Assembly: GCA_965228065.1 (NCBI GenBank)
Contig: OZ245788.1
Coordinates: forward strand, 1,612,001 to 1,676,000
Source of the DNA: Sphingobium_A sp965228065
GTDB taxonomy: Bacteria; Pseudomonadota; Alphaproteobacteria; Sphingomonadales; Sphingomonadaceae
Reading direction: 5' to 3'
Length of the DNA: 64,000 bases
Made by a program: the position numbers and the translations under genes. Below the pieces are notes generated by a model. That model saw only the letters and a list, made by a program, of their open reading frames with translations. It had not been told where the DNA came from and ran no database searches. Of the stretch, positions 35,051-43,018 are shown in pieces. Each line of letters starts with the position of its first letter. The stretch's first letter is position 1.

Positions 35051-36727
35051 ATGGCAACACTTCTTGACTGGGGAAACGTAGACGCAGCTGCCGCTCAGAT
35101 TGAGAAGACTCTCAATCTCGAAACCCGGCGGGAAGCGTTCTCCCTCCTCTGCGTGACATCTCTACTACGCATCGACTTCGATGAGGCGAGGGGTTCGATC
35201 ACCGATGGTGGGGAGGACAGGGGCGTTGACGCGGTCTATCTCGACGAGCGCTTCGGGCGCCGTGTAATCCACTTCTTCCAGTTCAAGTGCCACAGCAAAT
35301 TCAACAGCAGCAACCGCAACTTCCCGTCGACTGAGATTGACAAACTCCTTGCCTTCATCGGGGATTGCTTCGGACAGGTCGATGGCTTTCTCGACACATG
35401 CAATCCGCTGTTGCGGCAGAAGGTGTTGGACATCTGGGACTTTGTGAATTCGGGGGCGTGCCAAGTCGAAGTTCACCTTTGCTCGAATGGGGGGCGACTC
35501 ATCCCCGACCACAAGGCTCGCTTTGAATCGTCGCTTGCCCGGTTCAAGTTCTTCCAGCTCCACGAGGCCGATCTCGATTCCCTGTCTGATACGGTCTCGC
35601 ACCGGACAGCGACAGAACGGGAGATCCACCTTCGGATCGTGGAGGAACAAGTATATGAGCGCACGGACGGCAACGTGCGGGCTGTCATCGGGACGGTCTG
35701 CGGCGACGAGTTTATCGCGGCGCTGACAGATCCCATCAAGCCGACGCAGCTCGACCCCGATCTGTTTGAGGAGAACGTCCGCGTCTACCTCGGTGAACAG
35801 AACGACATAAACCGGCGCATCTACGATACAGCCGTGTCCAATGAAGCCGGCATGTTCTGGTATTTCAACAACGGCATCACGATTGTCTGCGAACGGTTCA
35901 GTTATCAGCCTGGCTTCAAGAATGCGCCACTGCGTCTCCTGAATCCTCAGGTGGTGAACGGTGGCCAGACCTCGCACGCGCTCTTCCAGGCATCGCGAAC
36001 CAGCTTCGCTTCCGTGCAGCGCGTTCGGCTTCTCGTCCGCATTATTGAGACGCAGGACAAGAGCCTGTATGCTAAGGTCGCTGAGGCAACGAACAGCCAA
36101 ACTCCGATACGAAGCCGCGACCTAAGATCGAACGATCCCGTTCTCGTCCGCCTTGAGGCTTCGCTGCTGAAGAACGAGTGGCATCTGGATCGAAAGCGCG
36201 ACCAGCATTCTAAGATCGACGAAAGCAGGCGCATAGATGCCCTAAAGCTCGGACAAGTCTGGCTAGCCTACGTCCGCGCTGAACCCGATAAAGCAAAGAC
36301 AGCTTCAGATCGAATATTCGGAGAGTATTTCCCGCTGGTCTTCGATCCTTCAGAGATGGATGCAAAACGCGTGATAGCGGTGTGGAGCCTCTACACCGAG
36401 ATCGAGAAGCATCGGCGCGCCAAGCTGCAGGAAGCGCGCAGGGCATCAAGGCTGGTCGGGGAGCAGGAAATCGAATCTGCGTGGATCGTCGAGGGCTTGT
36501 ATCATCTGGCCTTTGCAGTCAGGAAACTTGCGGACCGCGCCAACATCGACATCTTCGATTTCGACCAAGTCTGCCCTCTAATCCTTGAGGCGGAGCGGCG
36601 ATTGGCCGAGTTCGTCAAGGACCGCCCGAATATCTCGACCTACCGCCTCTTCAGAAATGCAGCCACGAAACAGAACCTGTTTCGAGCCTCGCTCAACGAA
36701 CAACCCCAGCAGCTTAGCCTTCTCTAG
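35051..36727 (+). CDS. AIPR-family protein with N-terminal nuclease-like motif (putative phage defence)
   Basis: 558 residues. The C-terminal two-thirds matches AIPR (abortive infection phage resistance, PF10592): FWYFNNGITIVC near residue 273, LLNPQVVNGGQTSHAL near 300, and VAEATNSQTPI. The N-terminal part has GGEDRGVDAVYLDE followed by IHFFQFKCHSK, spaced like a PD-(D/E)xK endonuclease core (Asp about 58, Gln-x-Lys about 76-78). Start ATG 35051. It stands alone: no adjacent methylase or partner nuclease gene. Located in the integrase-linked region. A defence role is known for the family only in part; here it is inference. Confidence 0.85.
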   Translation: MATLLDWGNVDAAAAQIEKTLNLETRREAFSLLCVTSLLRIDFDEARGSITDGGEDRGVDAVYLDERFGRRVIHFFQFKCHSKFNSSNRNFPSTEIDKLLAFIGDCFGQVDGFLDTCNPLLRQKVLDIWDFVNSGACQVEVHLCSNGGRLIPDHKARFESSLARFKFFQLHEADLDSLSDTVSHRTATEREIHLRIVEEQVYERTDGNVRAVIGTVCGDEFIAALTDPIKPTQLDPDLFEENVRVYLGEQNDINRRIYDTAVSNEAGMFWYFNNGITIVCERFSYQPGFKNAPLRLLNPQVVNGGQTSHALFQASRTSFASVQRVRLLVRIIETQDKSLYAKVAEATNSQTPIRSRDLRSNDPVLVRLEASLLKNEWHLDRKRDQHSKIDESRRIDALKLGQVWLAYVRAEPDKAKTASDRIFGEYFPLVFDPSEMDAKRVIAVWSLYTEIEKHRRAKLQEARRASRLVGEQEIESAWIVEGLYHLAFAVRKLADRANIDIFDFDQVCPLILEAERRLAEFVKDRPNISTYRLFRNAATKQNLFRASLNEQPQQLSLL

Positions 36728-37055
36728 TCCGCCGAGCCATGTCTATCGTCGGTAACGCTGGCTATCGCCAGACCGTAACTTCAGCGTCACTCTCTGGCAG
36801 ATTTCAGCGCAAACCGCCGTTCTGCGAAAGAGCCGGGAATGACCTGAACTGGTCGGAAGCGGCCAGCCTGAAAGCTGCGTCATGAATGTCGGCTATGCCC
36901 GCCGCGGTACCCGGACGCCGCCAGACCGGACTCGGCCCATAAGGTGCCATCGTAGCTACCCTCAGTTTGCCAATCGCTTGTTCCGAACCGCAATTGTCGA
37001 AGTAGGTCCAAACAGTAACCAGCGCATGGACGCCGTCACTGCCACCAAGACTCTT
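36728..37055. other. non-coding gap after the AIPR gene
   Basis: 328 bases without a supportable gene. A 73-codon frame from 36882 lacks a ribosome site and overlaps the hairpin at 37056. Confidence 0.4.
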
Positions 37056-37080
37056 GCATCACTCATGGCAAGAGTGATGC
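37056..37080 (-). terminator. hairpin terminator of the DUF2280 gene
   Basis: GCATCACTC and GAGTGATGC form a perfect 9-bp stem with a 7-base loop, 6 bases beyond the stop of the leftward DUF2280 gene. Confidence 0.65.
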
Positions 37081-37086
37081 CAACAC

Positions 37087-37599
37087 TCATGCCACCTGCT
37101 TGAGCGGCGAACTCATGGTCGCTTCCGTCGTACGCCGGCAGAGGTCGTCGAGAAAGCTACGGACACGCAGCCGCCGTTCCTCCGATGTCAAACCCTGAAA
37201 AGCGGGCAGAGCGCTATCTGCTGCAGACGCCCGTCCGTTGGCGAGAATTGGCCCGGTTTCTTTTGCTGCCTGGGCGAGAATTGCCGCCGCCAAGACGACA
37301 TTCCCACGTTCTTTGGCTTGAAAGTACATGCGCTGCAGCTCGTTCAAGCGAAATGCCTTATGCGCAATCGGTATACCCTCGATCGAACTGAGATAGGCTG
37401 TGCGCTCCTTCTCAAAAAACGCGCGCCATTTTTCGCCTGCTTCGTAGCGCGAGTTCGTCGGATCGTAAGCACGTACCTGGAAGCGATCGATATTAATGCC
37501 AAACTCCTTGCGCATCATTACCACCACCTTGGAGGGGGGCGTATATTGCGCCAAAAGCCTTACAATTGCGTGCTTTTCAGAGTCTGACAGCCGAGTCAT
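37087..37599 (-). CDS. DUF2280 domain phage-type protein
   Basis: 170 residues. LLAQYTPPSKVVVMMRKEFGI, then VRAYDPTNSRYEAGEKWRAFFEKER, then IPIAHKAFRLNELQRMYFQAKERGN reproduce the DUF2280 pattern, a family found in phages and prophages, often next to the large terminase; a small-terminase-like DNA-binding role has been suggested. No terminase is nearby, so this is an isolated phage remnant or a domesticated gene. Start ATG 37599; an in-frame extension to 37653 lacks domain signal. Confidence 0.8.
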   Translation of the reverse strand: MTRLSDSEKHAIVRLLAQYTPPSKVVVMMRKEFGINIDRFQVRAYDPTNSRYEAGEKWRAFFEKERTAYLSSIEGIPIAHKAFRLNELQRMYFQAKERGNVVLAAAILAQAAKETGPILANGRASAADSALPAFQGLTSEERRLRVRSFLDDLCRRTTEATMSSPLKQVA

Positions 37600-37733
37600 G
37601 AGTTGCCGTCCCGTGGGGGTATAGTGGTGGTAATAACACATTTTAAACGGCAATTCCGTTCCAAGTTCACCTCATTCTTTTCAAGATGGTCAGCTCCCAA
37701 AAGGACAAAAGGATCAAGCTGAATAGGCGCATC

Positions 37734-37970
37734 TTAATCCTGGATATCGAGCCCCGTCAGTCGGACTGTCCCGTCTGGTTCGCCCTCGTCTGCCTCGAAC
37801 TTCATCGTCGCGATCTGTGTCAGCATATCGCGGTTGTCTTCAATAAGGCCCGGTCCATCCTGTGGCCCAACTCCTTCGCCCCACAGCACATGCAGCGCTT
37901 CACCCGTAACGATGACGCGCAGCGGACCGAACACGCTGTCGATGGCCATCTCCTGATCTTCGAACTGCAT
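37734..37970 (-). CDS. small hypothetical protein downstream of the glycosylase
   Basis: 78 residues, acidic, no signal or membrane segment. A good ribosome site (GAGGGAATG) precedes ATG 37970 and codon use is regular. It follows the DNA-3-methyladenine glycosylase by 22 bases, so the two are probably co-transcribed. The product contains VTGEALHVLWGEGVG and ends LTGLDIQD; no family recognised. Confidence 0.7.
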   Translation of the reverse strand: MQFEDQEMAIDSVFGPLRVIVTGEALHVLWGEGVGPQDGPGLIEDNRDMLTQIATMKFEADEGEPDGTVRLTGLDIQD

Positions 37971-37992
37971 GACGCATTCCCTCGGGTTGGAG

Positions 37993-38481
37993 CTATTGGA
38001 CGGGTATTGGTTTGCTGAGATAGCGAGATCCGACCTCGCAGAAGCGCCAGGGCGTATCAGTCGCGACGCTTATGCCTATCCGCGGACAAGCGATCACCAA
38101 TGGAGCAGTGACACCGTGGCGAAGCTCGAAAGGCGGCGCATCGAGCGGCAGGTGACCGAAACTCAAATCTATGCCGATCGCCTGGCACAGCCGCCCAGGT
38201 CCTGCACACAACAGGCGATCATCGATAACCCCACGGCGCACCCGCATGATTTCGAGCCCCGCTTCGGGCATCAGCGCGCGGATCAGCACGCCGGCACCAT
38301 CGCCGCAGGTGAAGTTCAAACACCAGTGGATGCCATAGCTACGATAGACATAGGCGTGGCCCGCTGGCCCGAACATTGCGGCATTGCGTGGCGTAGGGCC
38401 GCGAAATGTATGCGCGGCCGGGTCCTCCGGATGATAGGCCTCGGTCTCGACGATCCTCCCGCCGACACCGTCGACCAACAC
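37993..38481 (-). CDS. DNA-3-methyladenine glycosylase (AAG/MPG type), likely 5' frameshift
   Basis: Base-excision repair enzyme removing alkylated purines. IVETEAYHPEDPAAHTFRGPTPRNAAMF holds the catalytic Glu and DNA-contact residues, and YVYRSYGIHWCLNF the intercalating Tyr of the AAG fold; GPGRLCQAIGI follows. From GTG 38481 the product is 162 residues, short for the family. The frame continues upstream to about 38541 with typical N-terminal residues (DFFTREVETVARDLIG) but has no ATG, GTG or TTG start there. An ATG at 38540-38538 is out of frame; one extra base after GCG would give MADFFTREVE. So the gene has either lost a base or uses the internal start. Confidence 0.8.
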   Translation of the reverse strand: MLVDGVGGRIVETEAYHPEDPAAHTFRGPTPRNAAMFGPAGHAYVYRSYGIHWCLNFTCGDGAGVLIRALMPEAGLEIMRVRRGVIDDRLLCAGPGRLCQAIGIDLSFGHLPLDAPPFELRHGVTAPLVIACPRIGISVATDTPWRFCEVGSRYLSKPIPVQ

Positions 38482-38590
38482 CGAAACTCCGATCAGATCT
38501 CGCGCGACGGTCTCGACTTCGCGGGTGAAGAAATCGCCATCGAGAGAATGGCCCGCGCTATCGGTGGATGTGCGGATTTTCTGAATAGTT

Positions 38591-38779
38591 CTAGCTCGCG
38601 CGTAAACGGGTAGCCGCTGCGTCCAGTGCCTCGCGGCTGTTCCCGTGCTTGTCTATCAAGTCGCGGGCCTCGTCCCGGCTAAGGCCGTGCTTTTCGGCGA
38701 AATAATCCAGCTCGTATTCCTCTTCAGCCGAAACCTTGGCGCAGTCGCGTCCATCCTGTTGGTTCTTGCCGTCGCTCAT
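38591..38779 (-). CDS. DUF3606-like small protein
   Basis: 62 residues: a polar head (MSDGKNQQDGRDCAKVSAEEE) followed by YELDYFAEKHGLSRDEARDLIDKHGNSREALDAAA, the helix-turn-helix-like core of DUF3606 proteins common in alphaproteobacteria. Function unknown. Start ATG 38779 with AAAGGATTGATC in front. It follows the 38796-39089 gene by 16 bases. Confidence 0.8.
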   Translation of the reverse strand: MSDGKNQQDGRDCAKVSAEEEYELDYFAEKHGLSRDEARDLIDKHGNSREALDAAATRLRAS

Positions 38780-38795
38780 GATCAATCCTTTCGTG

Positions 38796-39089
38796 TTATC
38801 GGCTACCGTGGACAGGTTCGTCGGCGCCCTCCTTTGGCGGTGGACTCGCGTCGGGCATCGGAATCTTCCCGCCACCGCCAACGGGATCAGAGTCGTAATC
38901 TTCCGCGCCTCCGCCGCCGCCGGCGCCCGCGCCGCTACCGATCACATCGCCACTGCCTTCCTTCGGCGCGCGCTGGCCGCGGTTCTGACTGGCGGTGTTC
39001 GCCTGTTGGAATACTGGCGAGGGCTCGGAAGCCTTACGCACATCGGCCCGCTCTTGAACGTCATCTGCCGGAATGGTTTTGTCGCTCAT
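38796..39089 (-). CDS. hypothetical Gly/acidic-rich disordered protein
   Basis: 97 residues of low complexity: a polar N-terminus (MSDKTIPADDVQERADVRKA), then a glycine run (GSGAGAGGGGGAEDYDSDP) and a Pro-rich tail. Probably disordered. The start ATG 39089 has a strong AGGAGAGCACC site, which supports translation. It lies 16 bases before the DUF3606 gene on the same strand; both begin with MSD and may be stress-type small proteins (inference). Confidence 0.65.
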   Translation of the reverse strand: MSDKTIPADDVQERADVRKASEPSPVFQQANTASQNRGQRAPKEGSGDVIGSGAGAGGGGGAEDYDSDPVGGGGKIPMPDASPPPKEGADEPVHGSR

Positions 39090-39286
39090 GGTGCTCTCCT
39101 TCTGGAGCGGAAGCCTTGAACGGCTCCCGAAGTTCCGTTGGGTACTTTCACTTCGGACGATCATTCGATTGTCCGCGGGGCGACGCGCCGGCGCCGCCAC
39201 AATTGGTGCCATCCCACCCACGAGAACAGATTGAGAACAAATCCGCGCGTGCCTATGCTGGCCGCCTACCGATTCGCGAGGGACCG

Positions 39287-39508
39287 ATGACCCATTTCCA
39301 GCAGATTATCGAAGGCATGAAGCCGACAATGAGCGAGCGCCAGCTTCGCGGATTGAGCAATATCGAGCTAGCGAACTGGTATTTCGAGCAGATCGACAAG
39401 CCCACCGGTGGACCGTCAATCGACGTCATCATGACCGAAGCCGAGATCGCGCGCCGTGGCCTGTCCGCCAACGAACTGCTTATGAACCACCGCCCCGCCA
39501 ACGATTGA
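39287..39508 (+). CDS. small hypothetical protein
   Basis: 73 residues, probably all-helical (FQQIIEGMKPTMSERQLRGLSNIELANWYFEQ). GAGGGACCG precedes ATG 39287. No family recognised. It begins a rightward run of three small genes separated by 3 bases or overlapping. Confidence 0.7.
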   Translation: MTHFQQIIEGMKPTMSERQLRGLSNIELANWYFEQIDKPTGGPSIDVIMTEAEIARRGLSANELLMNHRPAND

Positions 39509-39511
39509 TGC

Positions 39512-39847
39512 ATGCCTGAAACACACGGCGCGGATCTGGGCTATCGGCCGCCGCCCAACCTGTCAGAGGCGGCGCGGCTTCACTATACTATCAAGGTCAC
39601 CTGCAAGGCATGCCAACACGAGCGCGTTTTCGATCCGCACGCCCTGTGGTGGTTGTTCACGCGACGGCAGTGGGACGATCGCCTGCGCGAAATTGGGCGC
39701 CGGCTCGTCTGCGCTGACTGCCTGCCGCGTGGAAAGCGAGTGAAGCTACCCAAAATCGACCTGGTGAGGGATGAGCCCACTGGCCCACAACCGCCAATGC
39801 CAGACGAGCGGACATGGAAGCAGCACATGCGGCGACAGAGAACCTGA
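39512..39847 (+). CDS. small protein with zinc-ribbon-like CxxC pairs
   Basis: 111 residues. Two cysteine pairs, VTCKACQHERVF and LVCADCLPRGK, about 40 residues apart, look like a zinc ribbon; the rest is basic. A nucleic-acid or protein-binding role is possible. It starts 3 bases after the previous stop and its own stop overlaps the next start. Confidence 0.7.
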   Translation: MPETHGADLGYRPPPNLSEAARLHYTIKVTCKACQHERVFDPHALWWLFTRRQWDDRLREIGRRLVCADCLPRGKRVKLPKIDLVRDEPTGPQPPMPDERTWKQHMRRQRT

Positions 39848-40107
39848 TGGCCCGTTTCACCGATGCCCAGCTTCAAAAGAGGGCGCTAGCCGTCCTGGAG
39901 GACGCCACGAACCGCGCGCACAAGTCGAAGCTGGGCGAGGAGCCGGCGCTTGCGTTCGTCTTGGCCTGGCTAGCCAATCAGCACGACGAGCGGGATATGT
40001 TCGACTGGTTCTGGAAATCGCGGGCCAGCGACGACCTGGGGCGGACCCAGAATATGAGCGCGGCGCTCAACGGCATCTATCGCGTCGTGGGCGAGAAGCG
40101 GTTTTGA
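39847..40107 (+). CDS. small hypothetical protein
   Basis: 86 residues, helical and charged, with LAFVLAWLANQHDERDMFDWFWKSR. ATG 39847 overlaps the stop of the zinc-ribbon gene (ATGA-like), so translation is likely coupled. No family recognised. Last of the small-gene run before the terminator and IS21 element. Confidence 0.65.
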   Translation: MARFTDAQLQKRALAVLEDATNRAHKSKLGEEPALAFVLAWLANQHDERDMFDWFWKSRASDDLGRTQNMSAALNGIYRVVGEKRF

Positions 40108-40193
40108 TCCTGTCCGAACTGGATCAATCCGCACTTTCCGACCGGCGGTCAGGGGCTACTATCGAGTGATGAGTCGCGTTGAGGGCGCGGGGA

Positions 40194-40219
40194 GGCCGGG
40201 AGGGAAACTCTCGGCCTTT
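40194..40219 (+). terminator. rho-independent terminator before the IS element
   Basis: GGCCGGGAG and CTCTCGGCC pair over 9 bases (one G-U) around GGAAA, followed by TTTC. It probably ends the small-gene transcript (39287-40107). Confidence 0.7.
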
Positions 40220-40340
40220 CTCATGTATGTTGATTGCCGCTGAGAAGTGACCCGGGGAGGCCAGTAATTTTCGCTGAGAAGTGACCCATGTTTGAACACG
40301 TTCCTGGCTTTGACGAGCGGGGGACCATGGAGTGTTGGAC

Positions 40341-41864
40341 ATGGCATTATTAAGCGTCATCCGGCGCTGGCATTACCGCGATCATCTGTCGATCCGGGAG
40401 ATAGCCAGGCGGACCGGACTATCCCGCAACACCGTTCGTAAATATTTGCGGTCGGACACCGTCGAGCCGCAGTTCAAGGTGCCGGAGCGGCCGAGCAAGC
40501 TGGATCCTTTTGTGGGGCGACTGACGGCCTGGCTGCGGCGAGAGATGGGCCGCCCGCGCAAGCAGAAGCGGACCATCAAGCAGCTATATGCCGATCTGGT
40601 CAGCCTGGGCTTTGACGGCTCCTATGGCCGTGTCGCGGCCTTTGCCCGGGGCTGGCGGGATGACTACCGCCAGCAGCAGCAGATGAGCGGCAAGGGCACG
40701 TTCGTTCCGCTGTCCTTCGCCCCGGGCGAGGCGTTCCAGTTCGACTGGAGCGAGGACTGGGCGATCATCGATGGCGTGCGCACCAAGCTGCAGGTGGCGC
40801 ACTTCAAGCTCAGCTACAGCCGGGCCTTCTTCGTGCGGGCCTATCTGCTCCAGACCCACGAGATGCTGTTCGATGCCCATAATCATGCGTTCCGCGTGCT
40901 GGGTGGCGTGCCGCGGCGCGGCATCTACGACAACATGCGTACCGCGGTCGACAAGGTCGGGCGCGGCAAGGATCGGACCGTTAATGCCCGCTTCCTGACG
41001 ATGGTCAGCCATTATCTCTATGAAGCCGAGTTCTGTAATCCAGCAGCGGGGTGGGAGAAGGGTCAGGTCGAGAAGAACGTGCAGGATGCACGGCATCGTC
41101 TGTGGCAACCCGTCCCCCAGACCGAGACTCTCGGTGCCTTGAACCTGTGGCTGGAGGAGCGATGCAAGGCGCTGTGGCAGGATATCCCGCACGGGATCGA
41201 GCCGGGCTCTGTCGCCGATGCCTGGGCGGATGAGGTGGCAAGTCTGATGCCGGTAGGCAGGCCGTTCGATGGCTTTGTGGAGTATGGCAAGCGGGTATCA
41301 CCGACCTGCCTCGTTCATCTGGAACGCAACCGCTACAGCGTGCCGGCGTCGTTCGCCAACCGCCCTGTCAGCCTGCGGCTTTATCCCGACCGCTTCCTCG
41401 TTGTCGCGGAAGGCCAGGTGCTGTGCGAACATCAGCGGATCATCGATCGATCCCACGACAAGCCAGGGCGCACCATTTACGACTGGCGCCACTATCTGGC
41501 GGTCATCCAGCGCAAGCCTGGAGCCCTACGCAACGGCGCTCCGTTCCTCGAACTGCCCGATGCCTTCCAGCGGTTGCAGCGGCATCTGCTGCGGTCTCCC
41601 GGCGGTGACAGGGAGATGGTCGAGATACTCGCCCTGATCCTGCATCACGACGAGGAGGTCATCCTGATGGCGGTCACAATGGCGCTGGAAGCCGGCGTTC
41701 CGACCAAGACCCATATCCTCAACCTCCTGCACCGGTTGATCGATGGCAAGCCGCTGACGACACCGCCGATCACGGCACCACAAGCGCTGAGACTGGTCAG
41801 CGAACCGATGGCCAATGTCGAACGCTACGATGCCCTGCGCCGGGAGAACCGTCATGCGTCATGA
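40341..41864 (+). CDS. istA: IS21 family transposase IstA
   Basis: 507-residue DDE transposase. N-terminal HTH (YRDHLSIREIARRTGLSRNTVRKYL), then the catalytic core: Asp in FQFDWSEDWAII, Asp in RGIYDNMRTAVDKV and Glu in NPAAGWEKGQVEKN. The start is ATG 40341, or GTG 40332 three codons upstream. The end overlaps istB by 11 bases. Confidence 0.94.
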   Translation: MALLSVIRRWHYRDHLSIREIARRTGLSRNTVRKYLRSDTVEPQFKVPERPSKLDPFVGRLTAWLRREMGRPRKQKRTIKQLYADLVSLGFDGSYGRVAAFARGWRDDYRQQQQMSGKGTFVPLSFAPGEAFQFDWSEDWAIIDGVRTKLQVAHFKLSYSRAFFVRAYLLQTHEMLFDAHNHAFRVLGGVPRRGIYDNMRTAVDKVGRGKDRTVNARFLTMVSHYLYEAEFCNPAAGWEKGQVEKNVQDARHRLWQPVPQTETLGALNLWLEERCKALWQDIPHGIEPGSVADAWADEVASLMPVGRPFDGFVEYGKRVSPTCLVHLERNRYSVPASFANRPVSLRLYPDRFLVVAEGQVLCEHQRIIDRSHDKPGRTIYDWRHYLAVIQRKPGALRNGAPFLELPDAFQRLQRHLLRSPGGDREMVEILALILHHDEEVILMAVTMALEAGVPTKTHILNLLHRLIDGKPLTTPPITAPQALRLVSEPMANVERYDALRRENRHAS

Positions 41865-42636
41865 CCCTGCCAGCGGCGCCATCATCGTCATGCTGCGCAG
41901 CCTCAAGATGCACGGCATGGCCCAAGCCGTCACCGATCTCATGGAACAGGGCGCGCCGGCGTTCGATGCGGCGGTTCCGATCCTCTCCCAACTGCTCAAG
42001 GCGGAGACCGCCGAGCGAGAGGTGCGATCGGTATCCTATCAGCTCAAGATTGCGCGGTTCCCGGCCTATCGCGATCTGGCGGGCTTCGACTTCGCCAGCA
42101 GCGAGATCAACGAGGCGCTGGTTCGTCAGCTCCATCGTTGCGAGTTTATGGACGTCGCCGACAACATCGTGCTTGTTGGCGGTCCCGGCACCGGCAAGAC
42201 CCACATCGCCACCGCGCTGGGCGTCCAGGCTATCGAGCATCATCGCAAACGGGTGCGGTTCTTCTCTACGGTCGAGTTGGTCAACGCCCTCGAACAGGAG
42301 AAGGCCCAAGGCAAGCCAGGCCAGATCGCCAGCAGGCTCGCCCACTCCGACCTCGTGATCCTCGACGAGCTTGGGTATCTGCCGTTCAGCGCTTCAGGCG
42401 GCGCGCTGCTGTTCCATCTGCTGAGCAAACTCTACGAGCGCACCAGCGTCATCATCACTACCAACCTCAGCTTCAGCGAATGGGCCAGTGTGTTCGGTGA
42501 CGCTAAGATGACCACCGCGCTTCTGGATCGGCTCACCCATCACTGCCACATCCTTGAGACCGGCAACGACAGCTTCCGGTTCAAGAACAGCTCGGCTCAG
42601 CAGCCAAAATCCAGAAAGGAGAAAGCACCATCTTGA
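41854..42636 (+). CDS. istB: IS21 family helper ATPase IstB
   Basis: 260-residue AAA+ ATPase that partners IstA in target selection. Walker A GGPGTGKTH and Walker B LVILDELGYLPF are intact, followed by ITTNLSFSEWASVFGD, the sensor region of the IstB/DnaC-like family. ATG 41854 lies inside the end of istA. Confidence 0.95.
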   Translation: MRHDPASGAIIVMLRSLKMHGMAQAVTDLMEQGAPAFDAAVPILSQLLKAETAEREVRSVSYQLKIARFPAYRDLAGFDFASSEINEALVRQLHRCEFMDVADNIVLVGGPGTGKTHIATALGVQAIEHHRKRVRFFSTVELVNALEQEKAQGKPGQIASRLAHSDLVILDELGYLPFSASGGALLFHLLSKLYERTSVIITTNLSFSEWASVFGDAKMTTALLDRLTHHCHILETGNDSFRFKNSSAQQPKSRKEKAPS

Positions 42637-42721
42637 CCCACCAGTGAAACCCGAAACATAATCGCAAGGTGGGTCACTTCTCGATGAAAACCCCGGGTCA
42701 CTTCTCAGCAGCAATCAACAT

Positions 42722-42800
42722 CCTGTTGACCACAACCGAGTTGGGCGGCTTTAACGCGGCTAGCATCAAGAAGCAGCTGTCCAGCGCACTCGGCCTCTAA
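42722..42800 (+). pseudogene. C-terminal gene remnant cut by the IS21 element
   Basis: Directly after the right IS end an open frame encodes about 25 residues (LLTTTELGGFNAASIKKQLS) and then TAA at 42798-42800. No start is present and the left flank of the IS does not supply the missing part. Identity cannot be told from this fragment. Confidence 0.45.
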
Positions 42801-42964
42801 ATATGATGGAGCGGCAAAGGTCTGCTCTTGGCACAAGCTGACATTTGGCGGCCTCGATGGCAACGAAGTCATTGTCCCATGGCCAGACGCGACTTAGCAG
42901 GCGCAAGGAGTCAAACCATCACGTCCATCCACGTCCAGCCTTTTCCACGAGTTGAAAGCGTGCT

Positions 42965-42982
42965 AATACTGCCTCTGGCGAC
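42965..42982. other. possible degenerate right attachment site
   Basis: AATACTGCCTCTGGCGAC matches 16 of 18 bases of AATACTGGCTCTGGAGAC, which begins at the last base of tRNA-Leu (27231-27248). If real, it would bound an element of about 15.7 kb. The match does not include the tRNA 3' end itself, which is unlike classical attR sites, so this is weak. Confidence 0.25.
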
Positions 42983-43018
42983 TTCTCAAGTCTATGATTT
43001 GATTGAGAAATCAACCGC

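Larger units (their letters stand above)
40228..42720. mobile_element. complete IS21-family insertion sequence
   Basis: 2493 bases bounded by imperfect terminal repeats that start TGTTGATTGCYGCTGAGAAG (one mismatch over 30 bases). Internal copies of the GAGAAGTGACCC unit lie at 40273-40287 on the left and 42671-42683 on the right, the multiple-repeat ends typical of IS21. It encodes IstA and IstB in overlapping frames. The flanking bases do not show a clear target duplication. The right flank is a truncated reading frame. Confidence 0.93.

Noticed and set aside
36882..37103. 73-codon rightward frame
   Set aside because: No ribosome site, no recognisable domain, and it overlaps the DUF2280 terminator hairpin and gene end.
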